Assembly (NCBI RefSeq): GCF_016862895.1
Contig: NZ_BONV01000032.1
Coordinates: forward strand, 97,858-161,857
Direction: 5' to 3'
Source of the DNA: Planotetraspora kaengkrachanensis
GTDB lineage: Bacteria; Actinomycetota; Actinomycetes; Streptosporangiales; Streptosporangiaceae
Length of the DNA stretch: 64,000 nucleotides
Shown: one piece after another, positions 48,731 to 58,483 of the stretch
Layout of the letters: every line of letters begins with the position of its first letter
Numbering within the stretch: position 1 is the first letter of the stretch
Notes under the pieces: generated by a model
Told to the model about the DNA's origin: nothing
Seen by the model: only the letters and a program-made list of their open reading frames with translations
Database searches by the model: none
Made by a program: the position numbers and the translations under genes

Positions 48731-49144
48731 ATGACAGAGCGACGCTCGATCATGAGCGGTTCCACCTTCGAGGAAGAGATCGGGTACGCGAGGGCGGTGG
48801 TCGACGGCGAGTGGGTGCACGTGTCCGGGACGACCGGGTTCGACTACGCGACCATGACCATCTCCGCCGATGTGGTCGAGCAGGTCGCGCAGAGCCTGCG
48901 CAACGTCGAGTCGGCGCTGGCGGAGGCCGGCTGCTCGTTCGCCGACGTCGTCCGGGTCAGGTACCTGCTCCCCGACCGTGCGGACTTCCCGCCGTGCTGG
49001 CCCGCTCTGCGCCGCTGCTTCGGCGACGTCCGCCCAGCCGCGACCATGCTCGTATGCGGGCTGTCCGATCCCCGCATGAAGTTCGAGATCGAGGTGTACG
49101 CACGACGGCCCGCGGAGCCGAGGTCCGTGCTCGCCATCGGCTGA
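48731..49144 (+). CDS. RidA/YjgF-family protein
   Basis: A 137-aa small trimeric-type enzyme. The sequence shows VVDGEWVHVSGTTGFD near the N-terminus, a central helix QVAQSLRNVESALAEAGCSF, and RVRYLLPDRADF. The C-terminus has LSDPRMKFEIEVYA, in which Lys replaces the usual catalytic-site Arg-x-Glu arrangement only in part (the Glu of IEVYA is kept). RidA hydrolyses reactive enamine or imine intermediates to ammonia and keto acids. Several subfamilies do not, and I cannot place this one. An ATG at 48752 is an alternative start. It is divergent from the lysR gene. Confidence 0.85.
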   Translation: MTERRSIMSGSTFEEEIGYARAVVDGEWVHVSGTTGFDYATMTISADVVEQVAQSLRNVESALAEAGCSFADVVRVRYLLPDRADFPPCWPALRRCFGDVRPAATMLVCGLSDPRMKFEIEVYARRPAEPRSVLAIG

Positions 49145-49313
49145 CCGGCGGTGCGAGCGGCCCCGCGGGCCGATCGGCAGACCCTCGTCCGTCCAGGGTG
49201 GACGCCGGCTCATGCCGTCCGTCCACCGGCACGGACGGCATTGAGCCGCGGGCAAAGCGGGGCCGGCTTGGCCGTGAACGACGCACGGGCAGGCCGGCCC
49301 TGCTCGCGCGTGG

Positions 49314-51392
49314 TCAGTACAGCAGGCGGACGGCCCCGCCGACGCGCCCGAGGTCGGCGGGACGGTCAGCCTGCGACTCCACGTCGTTCAGCGCGATGCG
49401 GGCCGCGACGGCCGAGTCCAGGAAGCCGTTGAGCCCCTTGACCACGAAGTCGTCCAGGACGCCTCCGGCCAGCCGCACCACCGCGGCCCCGCCCCGCGCG
49501 CCGGCCACTTCCAGCACGCCGTGCGGCGTCCGGACCCGCACCGGCCCGTCGTTGTCGCTCTGCACGAGGACCGTGAGGTACTGAACGTCGCGCGAGGGAT
49601 GCACCCGCAGGAACACGTCCGCGTGACCCGACACCACGCGCGCCGCCGGGGCGCCGGACCCGGCGTCCTCCAGCACGTCACCCGGCACGGGACGCGAGCC
49701 GGTCTCCTCGGCCGAGGCCAGGGCGTCGGCGAGCACGGTGTACGGGCGCAGGTCCTCGTCCAGGTGCGGCGCGGGGCCGTCGAGCACCACCCGGCCGCCG
49801 CTCGCGGCGTATCCCGCCAGCAGGTCCTGCACGTGGCGGTGGAGGAACGGCCCGCCGGAGACGGTCACCGACGTGTGCGATGCGAGCCGCTCGGCCGTCA
49901 CCGTCTCCAGGTCGAGGAGGGCGTAGTCGAGCCCCGCCTCACGCATGCGGTCGTGGAAGTCCCGCAGCGCGCCGCCGCACCGCGGGATCCCGTCCCGCCC
50001 GGGCCCCGCCCAGGCGGCGATCCCGGCGTACGGCGCGTAGACCCCGAAGGCCCCCGCGACGACCGGGCGGCATTCCAGGAACTCCTCGCCGTGGAGGGCC
50101 AGGAAGTCCGCCAGGACGCGGACGACCGGCGCCTTCTCCGTCGCGGTCCCGTCGGCCGAGATCGGGGAGCAGTCCGGGTACGGCGGAGTGTGCGCGGTGT
50201 CCAGGTCGGGCAGCCAGCCCGAGGTCCCGGCTCCCGTGTAGACGTTGAACCCGGTGGCTCCGGCGGCGAGGGCGAGCAGGGTCTGGTGGTAGCTGGTCGT
50301 CGCGTCCGCGTACGCCTCGTCGTACAGAACGGAGAAGCCCCAGTTCTCCTCCAAGTTGGGGCCGGGCGCCCGCTTGGCGGCGATGACGTAGCGCGCCTGG
50401 GAGTCGGGGTCGGTCGAGACCACGCCCATCCAGTTGGTGAACCCGTATTCGATGTCGTGCCAGATCTCCGGCCGCACGCGGGCGAGCCAGTCGTCGAGCC
50501 CCTCGACCGTCGGCGGGTTGAGGTTGACGACCGTGGGGACGGGGCAGCCGACCGCGTCGGCCCAGCGCCGGTAGACCTCCGCCGTGTACTCGGCGTGGAA
50601 CCGGCCCCAGTCGGCGTAGGCCCGCATCCCCTCGGGCCCGTCCGCCCCGGTCCACGCGCGCGGCGGCTCGATGTCGCCCCAGCTCGTGGAGGTCGTCGAG
50701 TGCACCCGGTCGTACTCGTCCAGGGTGCCGTACCAGGTGCGGAGACGTTCGCGGAAGAACGCCAGGCCCGACGGGCTGTAGTCGTACGCGGAAAGGGCAC
50801 GGGCGCCGTTGGTGTAGATGCCCTCGTTGGCGATCTGCATCAGGATGACCGGGCCGTCCGGGTGGGTGGCGCCGTCGAGCACCAGCTTGCCGACCGCGGA
50901 CAGCCATTCGGTCACCTTGGCGGAGAACGCCGGACCGAACGGGGCGGGCAGCGGCCGGCCGGGCCTGCCCGCGCCGTCCGACCACAACGAGGGCGCGCCG
51001 TCCGCGTCGAGCAGCGGCTCGATCGACGGATCCGACGACGGGCAGACCCAGTCGGGCAGCCCGCCGTAGGTGACTTCGGCGTGGATGAACGGCCCCGGCT
51101 TGGCGACGAGCTTCAGCCCGAGCCGGTGGCACGACTCGATGAAGCCCACCACGTTCCGGCTGGGGTGGGTCCTGCCGGTGAAGTCCGGGGCCGATCCGGC
51201 CTCCGGCTGGTGGTGCCGCCACGGGATGTAGCTTGTGATCACCTCGATGCCCAGCTCGTCGCGCATCGCCCGGAGACGGTCCTCCCAGACGGCGGCGTCG
51301 TCCCTGTAGTACGGATAATCGGCGGTGACGAGCACCCGGGGCCGCCCGTCGATGACGGTGACTCCGTCGCGGACCTCGATGGTCACGCTCAC
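49314..51392 (-). CDS. GH35-like beta-galactosidase family glycosidase
   Basis: A 692-aa cytoplasmic glycoside hydrolase with no signal peptide. The N-terminal TIM barrel shows DYPYYRDDAAVWEDRLRAMR, then VITSYIPWRHHQP. The candidate acid/base Glu lies in ILMQIANEGIY and the candidate nucleophile in GPNLEENWGF, the two places expected in family GH35. The C-terminal half is less conserved and carries beta-rich domains with no recognised name. It is the last gene of a sugar-uptake operon (binding protein, two permeases, this gene), so it probably cleaves an imported galactoside-like oligosaccharide. Starts at GTG 51392 or 51386 are both possible; the second has better spacing to GGGAG. Confidence 0.8.
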   Translation of the reverse strand: MSVTIEVRDGVTVIDGRPRVLVTADYPYYRDDAAVWEDRLRAMRDELGIEVITSYIPWRHHQPEAGSAPDFTGRTHPSRNVVGFIESCHRLGLKLVAKPGPFIHAEVTYGGLPDWVCPSSDPSIEPLLDADGAPSLWSDGAGRPGRPLPAPFGPAFSAKVTEWLSAVGKLVLDGATHPDGPVILMQIANEGIYTNGARALSAYDYSPSGLAFFRERLRTWYGTLDEYDRVHSTTSTSWGDIEPPRAWTGADGPEGMRAYADWGRFHAEYTAEVYRRWADAVGCPVPTVVNLNPPTVEGLDDWLARVRPEIWHDIEYGFTNWMGVVSTDPDSQARYVIAAKRAPGPNLEENWGFSVLYDEAYADATTSYHQTLLALAAGATGFNVYTGAGTSGWLPDLDTAHTPPYPDCSPISADGTATEKAPVVRVLADFLALHGEEFLECRPVVAGAFGVYAPYAGIAAWAGPGRDGIPRCGGALRDFHDRMREAGLDYALLDLETVTAERLASHTSVTVSGGPFLHRHVQDLLAGYAASGGRVVLDGPAPHLDEDLRPYTVLADALASAEETGSRPVPGDVLEDAGSGAPAARVVSGHADVFLRVHPSRDVQYLTVLVQSDNDGPVRVRTPHGVLEVAGARGGAAVVRLAGGVLDDFVVKGLNGFLDSAVAARIALNDVESQADRPADLGRVGGAVRLLY

Positions 51393-51428
51393 ACTCCCAT
51401 TCGTTTTCTCTGGTGTCGGGGCCGTGGT

Positions 51429-52268
51429 TCAGCTCTTGAGGCCGCTGAACGCGATGCCCTGCAGGATCCGGCGCTGGAAGATCAGCAGGACGGCGATCAC
51501 CGGGATGACCGCCACCGCCGCGCCGGCCATGATGTAGTACGAACGCCCGGCCTCCGCGGTGGCGAGCTGCTGCAACGCGAGGGGCAGAGTGTATTTCTCC
51601 GGATCATTGAGGACGACAAGGGGCCAGACCAGGTCGTTCCAGTGGAAGATGAAGCTCGTGATCGTGACGACGGACAACACCGGCTTGGACAGCGGCACGA
51701 TGATCCGCCAGAAGATCTGCATCCGCCCGGCGCCGTCGATCCTGGCCGCCTCCTCGAGCTCGCCCGGCAGCGACATGAAGAACTGCCGCAGCAGGAAGAT
51801 GTCCAGCACCGAGGCGATGTTGGGCACGATGAGGCCCCACTGCGAGTCGAACAGCCCGAGTTCCTGGGTCACGAACACGCGCGGCACCAGCAGCGTGATG
51901 GTCGGCACCATCATGCCGCCGAGCATCAGCACGAACAGCTTGTCGCGCCCGGGGAACGGGATGCGGGCGAACGAGTAGGCGGCGAGCGCGTCGATCAGCA
52001 GCTTTGCCGGGATCAGTATCAGGCAGACCCACACGCTGTTGACGAACGCCGTACCGAGCCCTCTCAGGTCGAAGACGTACTCGTAGTTCTCCAGCGTGGG
52101 CGCCCACTCGCCGGTCTTGCGGTCGAGCGGCAGCAGGCTCGGCACCTTCGTGTAGACGTCGTGGCCGTGCTTGAACGAGGTCGACAACATCCAGATGAAC
52201 GGAACGACCGAGATCGCCGCGAGGACGATCAGGGCGATGTAGATGGGCGCCAGCCTGATGTTCTTCAC
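51429..52268 (-). CDS. Sugar ABC transporter permease (MalG type)
   Basis: A 279-aa permease with six TM helices. The EAA loop reads ELEEAARIDGAGRMQIFWRIIVPLSKP, which docks on the ATPase. The N-terminus PIYIALIVLAAISVVPFIWMLS is TM1. The GTG start at 52268 overlaps the upstream permease stop (GTGA). No ATPase gene is in the operon; in actinomycetes a shared MsiK-type ATPase usually serves such permeases, which is an inference here. Confidence 0.93.
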   Translation of the reverse strand: MKNIRLAPIYIALIVLAAISVVPFIWMLSTSFKHGHDVYTKVPSLLPLDRKTGEWAPTLENYEYVFDLRGLGTAFVNSVWVCLILIPAKLLIDALAAYSFARIPFPGRDKLFVLMLGGMMVPTITLLVPRVFVTQELGLFDSQWGLIVPNIASVLDIFLLRQFFMSLPGELEEAARIDGAGRMQIFWRIIVPLSKPVLSVVTITSFIFHWNDLVWPLVVLNDPEKYTLPLALQQLATAEAGRSYYIMAGAAVAVIPVIAVLLIFQRRILQGIAFSGLKS

Positions 52269-53230
52269 GCCGCCTCCTGCTTGACGAACTTGAACTGCAG
52301 CGCCGTGATGATCATGATGAAGACGAGCAGGATGAAGGACATCGCGCAGGCGGCGCCCATCGCGTCGTAGCGGAACGCGAACAGGTACAGGTGCAGGACG
52401 TAGGTCAGGCCCGCCTGCTCGGGACCGCCCGTCACGCTCTTGTTGGCGGCCGAGAAGATCACGTACACCAGGCCGAACACCTGCAGCGCCGCGATCACCC
52501 CCGTCACCAGCAGGTAGAACGTGGTGGGCCTGAGCATCGGCAGGACGACCTTGCGGAACCGCTGCACCGGCCCGGCGCCGTCGATGACGGCCGCCTCCCT
52601 GAGCGAGTCGGGGATGCCCTTCAGCCCCGCGAGGTAGATGATCATCGAGATGCCGCACTGCCAGGCCGAGATGAAGGCCAGCGCGGGGATCACCAGGTCG
52701 GGGTTGTTGAGCCAGTTCTGCGGGGGCACGCCGAACCACCCCAGGATGATGTTGATCAGCCCGTACTGCGGGTCGTACAGCCAGCGCCAGATGGCGCCGA
52801 CGGCGGCCTCCGCGGTGACCACGGGCAGGAACAACAACAGCCGGAAGAGGTTGGAGCCCTTGCGGATCGCGTTGATGAGCAGCGCCTGGCCGAGCGCGGC
52901 CACCAGGGTGAGCGGCACGGCCACCAGGGTGTACAGCAGCGAGACCTGCACCGACTTCCAGAAGTGCGGGTACTTCACGTCGTCGAACAGCAGGTCGGTG
53001 TAGTTGGCCAGGCCCACCCAACTCGGGCTGGACCGGAGGTTCCAGTCCGTGAAGCTGTAGTAGAGGGCGGCGATTGCGGGATAGAGCAGGAAGGCGACGA
53101 AGTAGACCAATGCGGGGGCGAGCAGCAGCCACCCGACGACGTGGTCGCGACGCCCGAAGCCTGGGCGGGGTCGCCGCCCAGGCTTGTCAGGCGTCGCGGT
53201 GGACCTGTCGGCCAGCACCGGATTTGCCAC
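52265..53230 (-). CDS. Sugar ABC transporter permease (MalF type)
   Basis: A 321-aa permease with six TM helices after a short basic N-terminal tail. The EAA loop reads PDSLREAAVIDGAGPVQRFRKVVLP. FLLYPAIAALYYSFTDWNL is the characteristic first periplasmic transition of the MalF/UgpA group. The GTG start at 53230 follows GAGGA. It pairs with the MalG-type permease downstream. Confidence 0.93.
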   Translation of the reverse strand: MANPVLADRSTATPDKPGRRPRPGFGRRDHVVGWLLLAPALVYFVAFLLYPAIAALYYSFTDWNLRSSPSWVGLANYTDLLFDDVKYPHFWKSVQVSLLYTLVAVPLTLVAALGQALLINAIRKGSNLFRLLLFLPVVTAEAAVGAIWRWLYDPQYGLINIILGWFGVPPQNWLNNPDLVIPALAFISAWQCGISMIIYLAGLKGIPDSLREAAVIDGAGPVQRFRKVVLPMLRPTTFYLLVTGVIAALQVFGLVYVIFSAANKSVTGGPEQAGLTYVLHLYLFAFRYDAMGAACAMSFILLVFIMIITALQFKFVKQEAA

Positions 53231-53251
53231 AGAGATTCCTCGCGCTCTCGG

Positions 53252-54466
53252 CTAGCTGTTCCAGCCGAGCAGGCTGCGGGTCTTGTCGGCCGCCTCGGTC
53301 AGCGCCTGCTGCGCGGTGGCCTTGCCGCTGAGCGCCTTCTCCAGGGCGGGAGCGATGATCTCGTCGTTGACCTGGATCCACTGCGGGACGGCGGGGCGGG
53401 CGTGCGCGACCTTGAGCTGCTCGAGGAACGCCGCCTGCTGGGGCTCGATGGTCGCGGCGGTCTGCTCCGCGGCCTTGATGTTGGTCGGGTAGCCGCCGAA
53501 GGCGTCGGCGAACTTCGCGTTGTTCGTGTCGCTGGTGATGTACTGCAGGAACTTCCACGCCAGTGCGGCGTTCTTGCTGGTGCTGAACACCACGCCGTTC
53601 TCACCGCCGATGTTGCCGGCGGGCTCGGTCTTGTACGGCAGGGGCGCGACGCTGAAGTCGAGGTCGGGGAACTGGTCCTTGATGGTGGAGACGTCCCACG
53701 GCCCCGAGATCATCATCGCGGCCAGGCCGTTGGCGAAGGCGTTGTCGGAGTCGGTGATCTGCCGCGGCGACGAGGGGAGCAGGTCCACCCACATCTGCAG
53801 TGTGTCGACCGCGGGCTGCTGGTCGAACAGGACCTTCTTGTTCGCGTCGTCGGTCAGCGCGCCGCCCGCGCCGGCCACGAAGCCGGGCCACATCCATGCG
53901 CCGTAGCCGTCGCCCTTCGGCACCACGATGCCGGCGATCTTCGAATCGGCCTGGTGGATCTGGTTGACCGTCGCCTTCAGCTCGTCCCAGGTCTTGGGCG
54001 GAGTGGGCACGAGCTTCTTGTTGTAGAACAGGCCGACCGTGGTCTGGTCGAGAGGGAGGCCGAAGAGCTTGCCCTCGGAGAGGTTGGTGTCGAGCGCGCC
54101 CTTGTAGTAGGCGCCTTCTTCGATAGTGCCGTCGGGGACCGCCACGATCGTCTTGTCCAGCGCGAAGCGGGACACCAGCGGCTGATCGAGGACGCCCGCG
54201 TCGGGAGCGGTGCCGCTCGCGATGGCGCTGCTCAGTTTGGTGTTGTAGTCGTCCTTGGCGATCTGGACGTATTTGACCTTGACGTTGTTCGCCTTCTCGA
54301 AGCCCTTGCGCAGGTCCTCGTATATCTGGCCGGCCTGCGGAGTGCGCGGCTGGTACATCCAGAAGGTCAGCGTGGGGGAGTCACCCGCGTCGGAACCACC
54401 GCCGCATGCGGTGAGCCCGGCGATCAGAGCTATGGCGGCAGCGGCTCCTGCGACTCTTCGGCTCAT
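53252..54466 (-). CDS. Sugar-binding lipoprotein of an ABC transporter (family 1)
   Basis: A 404-aa extracellular lipoprotein. The signal peptide MSRRVAGAAAAIALIAG ends in lipobox LTAC. The mature protein begins with a Gly/Ser linker and TLTFWMYQPRTPQAGQIYED. The pattern GFEKANNVKVKYVQIAKDDYNTKL and GLAAMMISGPWDVSTI are typical of solute-binding protein family 1. The start ATG has AGGAG upstream. It is the first gene of the operon and divergent from the ROK regulator. The sugar is unknown; the GH35-like enzyme suggests a galactose-containing oligosaccharide. Confidence 0.93.
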   Translation of the reverse strand: MSRRVAGAAAAIALIAGLTACGGGSDAGDSPTLTFWMYQPRTPQAGQIYEDLRKGFEKANNVKVKYVQIAKDDYNTKLSSAIASGTAPDAGVLDQPLVSRFALDKTIVAVPDGTIEEGAYYKGALDTNLSEGKLFGLPLDQTTVGLFYNKKLVPTPPKTWDELKATVNQIHQADSKIAGIVVPKGDGYGAWMWPGFVAGAGGALTDDANKKVLFDQQPAVDTLQMWVDLLPSSPRQITDSDNAFANGLAAMMISGPWDVSTIKDQFPDLDFSVAPLPYKTEPAGNIGGENGVVFSTSKNAALAWKFLQYITSDTNNAKFADAFGGYPTNIKAAEQTAATIEPQQAAFLEQLKVAHARPAVPQWIQVNDEIIAPALEKALSGKATAQQALTEAADKTRSLLGWNS

Positions 54467-54697
54467 CTCACTTCTCCTATTTGGGGGGTGATCAGAAGAT
54501 AATGTAAGTGTAAAAAAAAGTCATGACCTCACTTGGAAACGCTTCGGTAACGCGGGCGAGACGCGTCGTCACTCGTTGTTTTGCGGCGAATCCGGCTTAA
54601 TTCGGTCGAATTCGGCCGTCACCACATGGCCTGCTGATGACTGGTTTCGGGCCCTGAACTAACATGTCCCGGCAGATAGGGGAGGCAGGGAAACAGC
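54467..54697. promoter_or_regulatory. Divergent promoter region, sugar operon / ROK regulator
   Basis: A 231-bp gap with an A-rich tract (54506-54519) and the operator-like GGAAACGCTTCG (54535-54546). The latter resembles the LacI/ROK-type GAAANCGNTTTC pattern in its left half and centre. The site is well placed to control the binding-protein gene. Binding by the ROK protein is inferred. Confidence 0.5.
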
Positions 54698-55885
54698 ATG
54701 ACGAGGCCCGTGCGCAGGACCGTCCGCGATCTTCGCCGGGGCAACCGGGCGGTGCTGCTGAGGTCGCTGTACTTCGGCGGCCCGGCGAGCCGCAACGAGC
54801 TGAGCGCCACCACCGGCCTGAGCGCCGCGACCGTCAGCAACATGACGGGCGATCTGCTGGGTGAGAACGTCATCGTCGAGGCCGGTCAGGTGGACTCCGA
54901 CGGCGGGCGCCCCCGCATGCTGCTGCGCGTCAACCCGGAGTACGGCTTCGCCGTCGGAGTCGACGTGGGGGAGACGCACGTCCGCGTCGAGCTGTTCGAC
55001 CTCGACATGAAGGAACGCGCCAAGGTCGAGTACGCCCTGCGTACGGCGAGACACGAGGTCGAGCTCGTGGTGCGGCACATCATCGCCGGCATCGACGTGG
55101 TGCTCGCTGAAGGCGGCGTCTCCGCCCGGCAGGTGCTCGGTGTCGGCGTCGGCGTGCCCGGCATCGTCGAGAGCGGTCCCGAGGGGCTCGTCCAGGCCAA
55201 GACCTTCGGCTGGGAGGGCGTGCCGCTGAAGGCCCTGCTGCGCGAGGGCACCTCGCTGCCGCTGTTCGTCGACAACGGAGCCAAGACGATGGGCCAGGCC
55301 GAGCTGTGGTTCGGGTCCGGCAGGGGCGCCGGGAACGCGGTGATCGTCTTCCTGGGCTCGGGCATCGGCGCCACGCTCGTCACCGACGGCACCACCTACC
55401 GGGGCGCCGCCAGCGCGGCGGGCGAGCTCGGGCACGTCAAGGTCACGATCGGCGGGCGGGCCTGCCGGTGCGGCGGGCGCGGCTGCCTCGAGGCGTACGC
55501 CGGCGCGGAGGGCATCCTCGACCGCGCCGGAATCCACGTCGACGCGGCCGACGAGGAGAGGGCACTGGCCGCCCTGGTGAAGCAGGGCTCGCCCGTGGTG
55601 GACGAGACCATCGCCTACCTCGGCATCGGGCTGGCGAACATGATTCACCTGTTCGATCCCGAGCGCGTCGTGATCGGCGGCTGGGCCGGGCTCATACTCG
55701 GCCGGGAGCGGCTCGACGACATCCGCGCGGTCGTCGCGGACAACTGCCACGTCCACCCGCTGCCGCCGGGCGCCATCGTGCTCGGCAGCCTCGGCCCCGA
55801 CGCGGTGGCGCTCGGCGCCGCGGCCCTGGTGGTCGAGGACTTCCTGAGCGACAGCGGCGCCGCGCGCACCCCCGCGGCGGTCTGA
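54698..55885 (+). CDS. ROK-family transcriptional repressor
   Basis: A 395-aa regulator. The winged-helix N-terminus (about 1-80) reads LRRGNRAVLLRSLYFGGPASRNELS, then TGLSAATVSNMTGDLL. The ROK sugar-kinase-like domain follows, with GFAVGVDVGETHVRVELF, then GVGVGVPGIVES. The zinc motif is CRCGGRGCLEAYAG with its preceding GELGHVKV. In ROK repressors the kinase fold binds sugar or sugar phosphate as inducer. It is divergent from the sugar transporter operon and most likely represses it. The ATG start has AGGGA upstream. Confidence 0.93.
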   Translation: MTRPVRRTVRDLRRGNRAVLLRSLYFGGPASRNELSATTGLSAATVSNMTGDLLGENVIVEAGQVDSDGGRPRMLLRVNPEYGFAVGVDVGETHVRVELFDLDMKERAKVEYALRTARHEVELVVRHIIAGIDVVLAEGGVSARQVLGVGVGVPGIVESGPEGLVQAKTFGWEGVPLKALLREGTSLPLFVDNGAKTMGQAELWFGSGRGAGNAVIVFLGSGIGATLVTDGTTYRGAASAAGELGHVKVTIGGRACRCGGRGCLEAYAGAEGILDRAGIHVDAADEERALAALVKQGSPVVDETIAYLGIGLANMIHLFDPERVVIGGWAGLILGRERLDDIRAVVADNCHVHPLPPGAIVLGSLGPDAVALGAAALVVEDFLSDSGAARTPAAV

Positions 55886-56287
55886 CGGCGCGATCACCGC
55901 GGCCCGTCATGCCGGGCGGCGGGCGTGACGTGCACGTCCACGCCCCGTGGGACCGCGCCTGGCCGGTCTCGGCGCACCATCCGGACACCGTGATCCGGCC
56001 GATCGAGCCGTGAGAGCGCGATCATGAACGTCCCGACTGCCCTCGGTCAAGCGCGCCGACGCCCCGGGCCGTCGCCGGGACGCCGCCTCCCGGTTCGCGG
56101 GGATCTGCGATCTTGCCTGGCCGTGTCGGTCTTCCATGACGTTTCGGAGATACGTCGACCCTATTGCCGAAGGGTTAAATTAAGTATTGACAGCCTTGAC
56201 CGCACAAGTGCACGCTCCTCCCGTAGAGAGCGCTCTCCTAGCCCCGTCGCCGCGCATGCGACGGCACCCCCGCCCCGAGGAGAAGCA
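55886..56287. other. Non-coding region with the promoter of the secreted beta-helix gene
   Basis: The 402-bp gap holds a -35-like TTGACA (56187-56192) in an AT-rich patch around 56172-56192, and a palindromic operator (56226-56237) downstream of it. No -10 box is obvious and I see no convincing ORF. Confidence 0.5.
56226..56237. promoter_or_regulatory. CebR/CelR-like palindrome GAGAGCGCTCTC
   Basis: A perfect 12-base palindrome, 51-62 bases before the GTG of the secreted protein. Its core GAGCGCTC is the same as in the CebR/CelR operator TGGGAGCGCTCCCA of actinomycete cellulose genes, as I recall it. It suggests control by a LacI-type (or ROK) sugar repressor; no LacI gene is in the window. 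Confidence 0.65.
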
Positions 56288-58459
56288 GTGCATCGATCCC
56301 GCAGGTCAGGCCGAACAGGTCTGCTCGCCACACTCGTCGCGGCCCTCGCCCTGGTCGCGTCGTCCCTCACGATCAGTCCGGCCGCGGCCGCGGACACGCT
56401 GCTGTCGCAGGGCAAGACGGCCACCGCCTCGTCGACCGAGAACGGCGGGACGCCGGCGTCCGCGGCGGTCGACGGAAACACGGGCTCCCGCTGGTCGAGT
56501 GCCTTCAGCGACCCGCAGTGGCTCCAGGTCGACCTGGGCGCGGCCGCCACCATCAGCAGCGTCGTGCTCAACTGGGAGACCGCGTCCGGCAAGGCGTTCA
56601 GGATCCAGGTCTCGAACGACGGGTCGGCCTGGACGGACGTCTACTCGACGACGACCGGCGCCGGAGGCACGCAGACGCTGGCCGTTTCGGGGACCGGCCG
56701 CTACGTGCGGATGTACGGAACCGTCCGCAACACGGGCTACGGCTACTCCCTCTGGGAGTTCCAGGTCTACGGCACGATCAACGGCGGGGGCGGCGGCGGT
56801 CCCATCCAGGGCGGCGGCTCCCTCGGCCCCAACGTGATCGTCTTCGACCCGTCCCAGTCGGCGGCCACCATCCAGAGTCAGCTCAACAGCGTGTTCGCCA
56901 CCCAGGAGTCCAACCAGTTCGGCTCCCAGCGGTACGCGCTGATGTTCAAGCCGGGCACCTACAACAACCTCAACGCCCAGATCGGCTTCTACACCTCGAT
57001 CGCCGGTCTCGGCCAGTCGCCCGACGACGTCACGATCAACGGTGACGTCACCGTCGACGCGGGCTGGTTCGGCGGCAACGCCACCCAGAACTTCTGGCGC
57101 TCCATCGAGAATCTGGCCATCGTCCCGTCGAACGGAACCGATCGGTGGGCCGTGTCGCAGGCCGCGCCGTTCCGGCGGGTCCACGTCCGCGGCGGGCTCA
57201 ACCTGGCACCGGCGGGCTACGGCTGGGCCAGCGGCGGCTACATCGCCGACAGCAAGATCGACGGCACGGTCGGACCGTACTCACAGCAGCAGTGGTTCAC
57301 CCGTAACAGCAACATCGGCGGATGGACCAACGCGGTGTGGAACATGGTGTTCTCCGGCGTGGTCGGCGCTCCCGCGCAGAGCTTCCCGAACCCGCCGTAC
57401 ACGACGCTGGCCCAGAGCCCGGTGACCAGGGAGAAGCCGTACCTCTACCTCGACGGGGGCGGCGCCTACCGGGTGTTCGTCCCGTCGCTGCGGCAGAACT
57501 CGAGCGGCGCCAGCTGGGCCAACGGGGCCACTCCCGGCACGTCCATCCCGCTCACCCAGTTCTTCGTCGCCAAGCCGTCCGACAGCGCGGCGACCATCAA
57601 CGCGGCGCTCGCCCAGGGCCTGAACCTGCTGTTCACCCCCGGCATCTACCACGTCAACCAGACGATCAACGTGACCAGGGCCGACACCGTGGTCCTCGGG
57701 CTCGGCTACGCCACGATCATTCCCGACAACGGCGTCGTCCCGATGAGCGTCTCCGACGTCGACGGCGTGAAGATCGCCGGCCTGCTCTTCGACGCGGGCA
57801 CGGTCAACTCGCCGGTGCTGCTCCGCCTCGGGCAGGACGGGTCGTCGGCCGCGCACACCGCCAACCCCAGCTCCATCCAGGACGTCTTCTTCCGGATCGG
57901 CGGCGCCGGCCCCGGCAGGGCGACGACCAGCCTGGTGGTGAACAGCAGCAACGCGATCATCGACCACATCTGGGCGTGGCGGGCCGACCACGGCGCGGGC
58001 GTCGGCTGGACCACCAACCCGGCCGACACCGGCCTGATCGTCAACGGCAACAACGTCACGGCCTACGGCCTGTTCGTCGAGCACTACCAGAAATACGAGG
58101 TGATCTGGAACGGCCAGGGCGGCCGGACGATCTTCTTCCAGAACGAGATGCCCTACGACCCGCCGAACGCGGGGTCCTGGATGAACGGGTCGACCGTCGG
58201 ATACGCGGCCTACAAGGTCGCCAACAACGTCACCACCCATGAGGCCTGGGGACTCGGCAGCTACTGCTACTTCAACGTCGATCCCTCGATCGTGGCCGCG
58301 CGCGGCTTCGAGGCGCCGACCGCGTCGGGCGTGAAGTTCCACAACCTGCTCACCGTGTCCCTGGGCGGCAACGGCGTGATCGCCCACGTCATCAACAACA
58401 CCGGAGGCCCGGCGCAGGGCACGGCGACGGTTCCCAGCTACCTGGTGAACTTCCCGTGA
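56288..58459 (+). CDS. Secreted discoidin (F5/8, CBM32-like) and beta-helix protein
   Basis: A 723-aa secreted protein. A signal peptide occupies about residues 1-40, ending near SPAAAADT. A discoidin/F5-8 domain (about 42-165) has the jellyroll pattern from GKTATASSTENGGTPASAAV to VRMYGTVRNTGYGYSLWEFQ. A Gly-rich linker (GGGGGG) follows. The remaining ~540 residues show repeated short strands with Asn/Gly/Thr turns (for example GLGQSPDDVTINGDV and GLGYATIIPDNGV), suggesting a right-handed parallel beta-helix as in pectate lyases and GH55 or GH87 glucanases. The GTG start has GAGGAG upstream. It probably binds or cleaves an extracellular polysaccharide; the reaction is not known. Confidence 0.8.
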   Translation: MHRSRRSGRTGLLATLVAALALVASSLTISPAAAADTLLSQGKTATASSTENGGTPASAAVDGNTGSRWSSAFSDPQWLQVDLGAAATISSVVLNWETASGKAFRIQVSNDGSAWTDVYSTTTGAGGTQTLAVSGTGRYVRMYGTVRNTGYGYSLWEFQVYGTINGGGGGGPIQGGGSLGPNVIVFDPSQSAATIQSQLNSVFATQESNQFGSQRYALMFKPGTYNNLNAQIGFYTSIAGLGQSPDDVTINGDVTVDAGWFGGNATQNFWRSIENLAIVPSNGTDRWAVSQAAPFRRVHVRGGLNLAPAGYGWASGGYIADSKIDGTVGPYSQQQWFTRNSNIGGWTNAVWNMVFSGVVGAPAQSFPNPPYTTLAQSPVTREKPYLYLDGGGAYRVFVPSLRQNSSGASWANGATPGTSIPLTQFFVAKPSDSAATINAALAQGLNLLFTPGIYHVNQTINVTRADTVVLGLGYATIIPDNGVVPMSVSDVDGVKIAGLLFDAGTVNSPVLLRLGQDGSSAAHTANPSSIQDVFFRIGGAGPGRATTSLVVNSSNAIIDHIWAWRADHGAGVGWTTNPADTGLIVNGNNVTAYGLFVEHYQKYEVIWNGQGGRTIFFQNEMPYDPPNAGSWMNGSTVGYAAYKVANNVTTHEAWGLGSYCYFNVDPSIVAARGFEAPTASGVKFHNLLTVSLGGNGVIAHVINNTGGPAQGTATVPSYLVNFP

Positions 58460-58483
58460 CGCACTCGCGCCGGTGACCGACCC

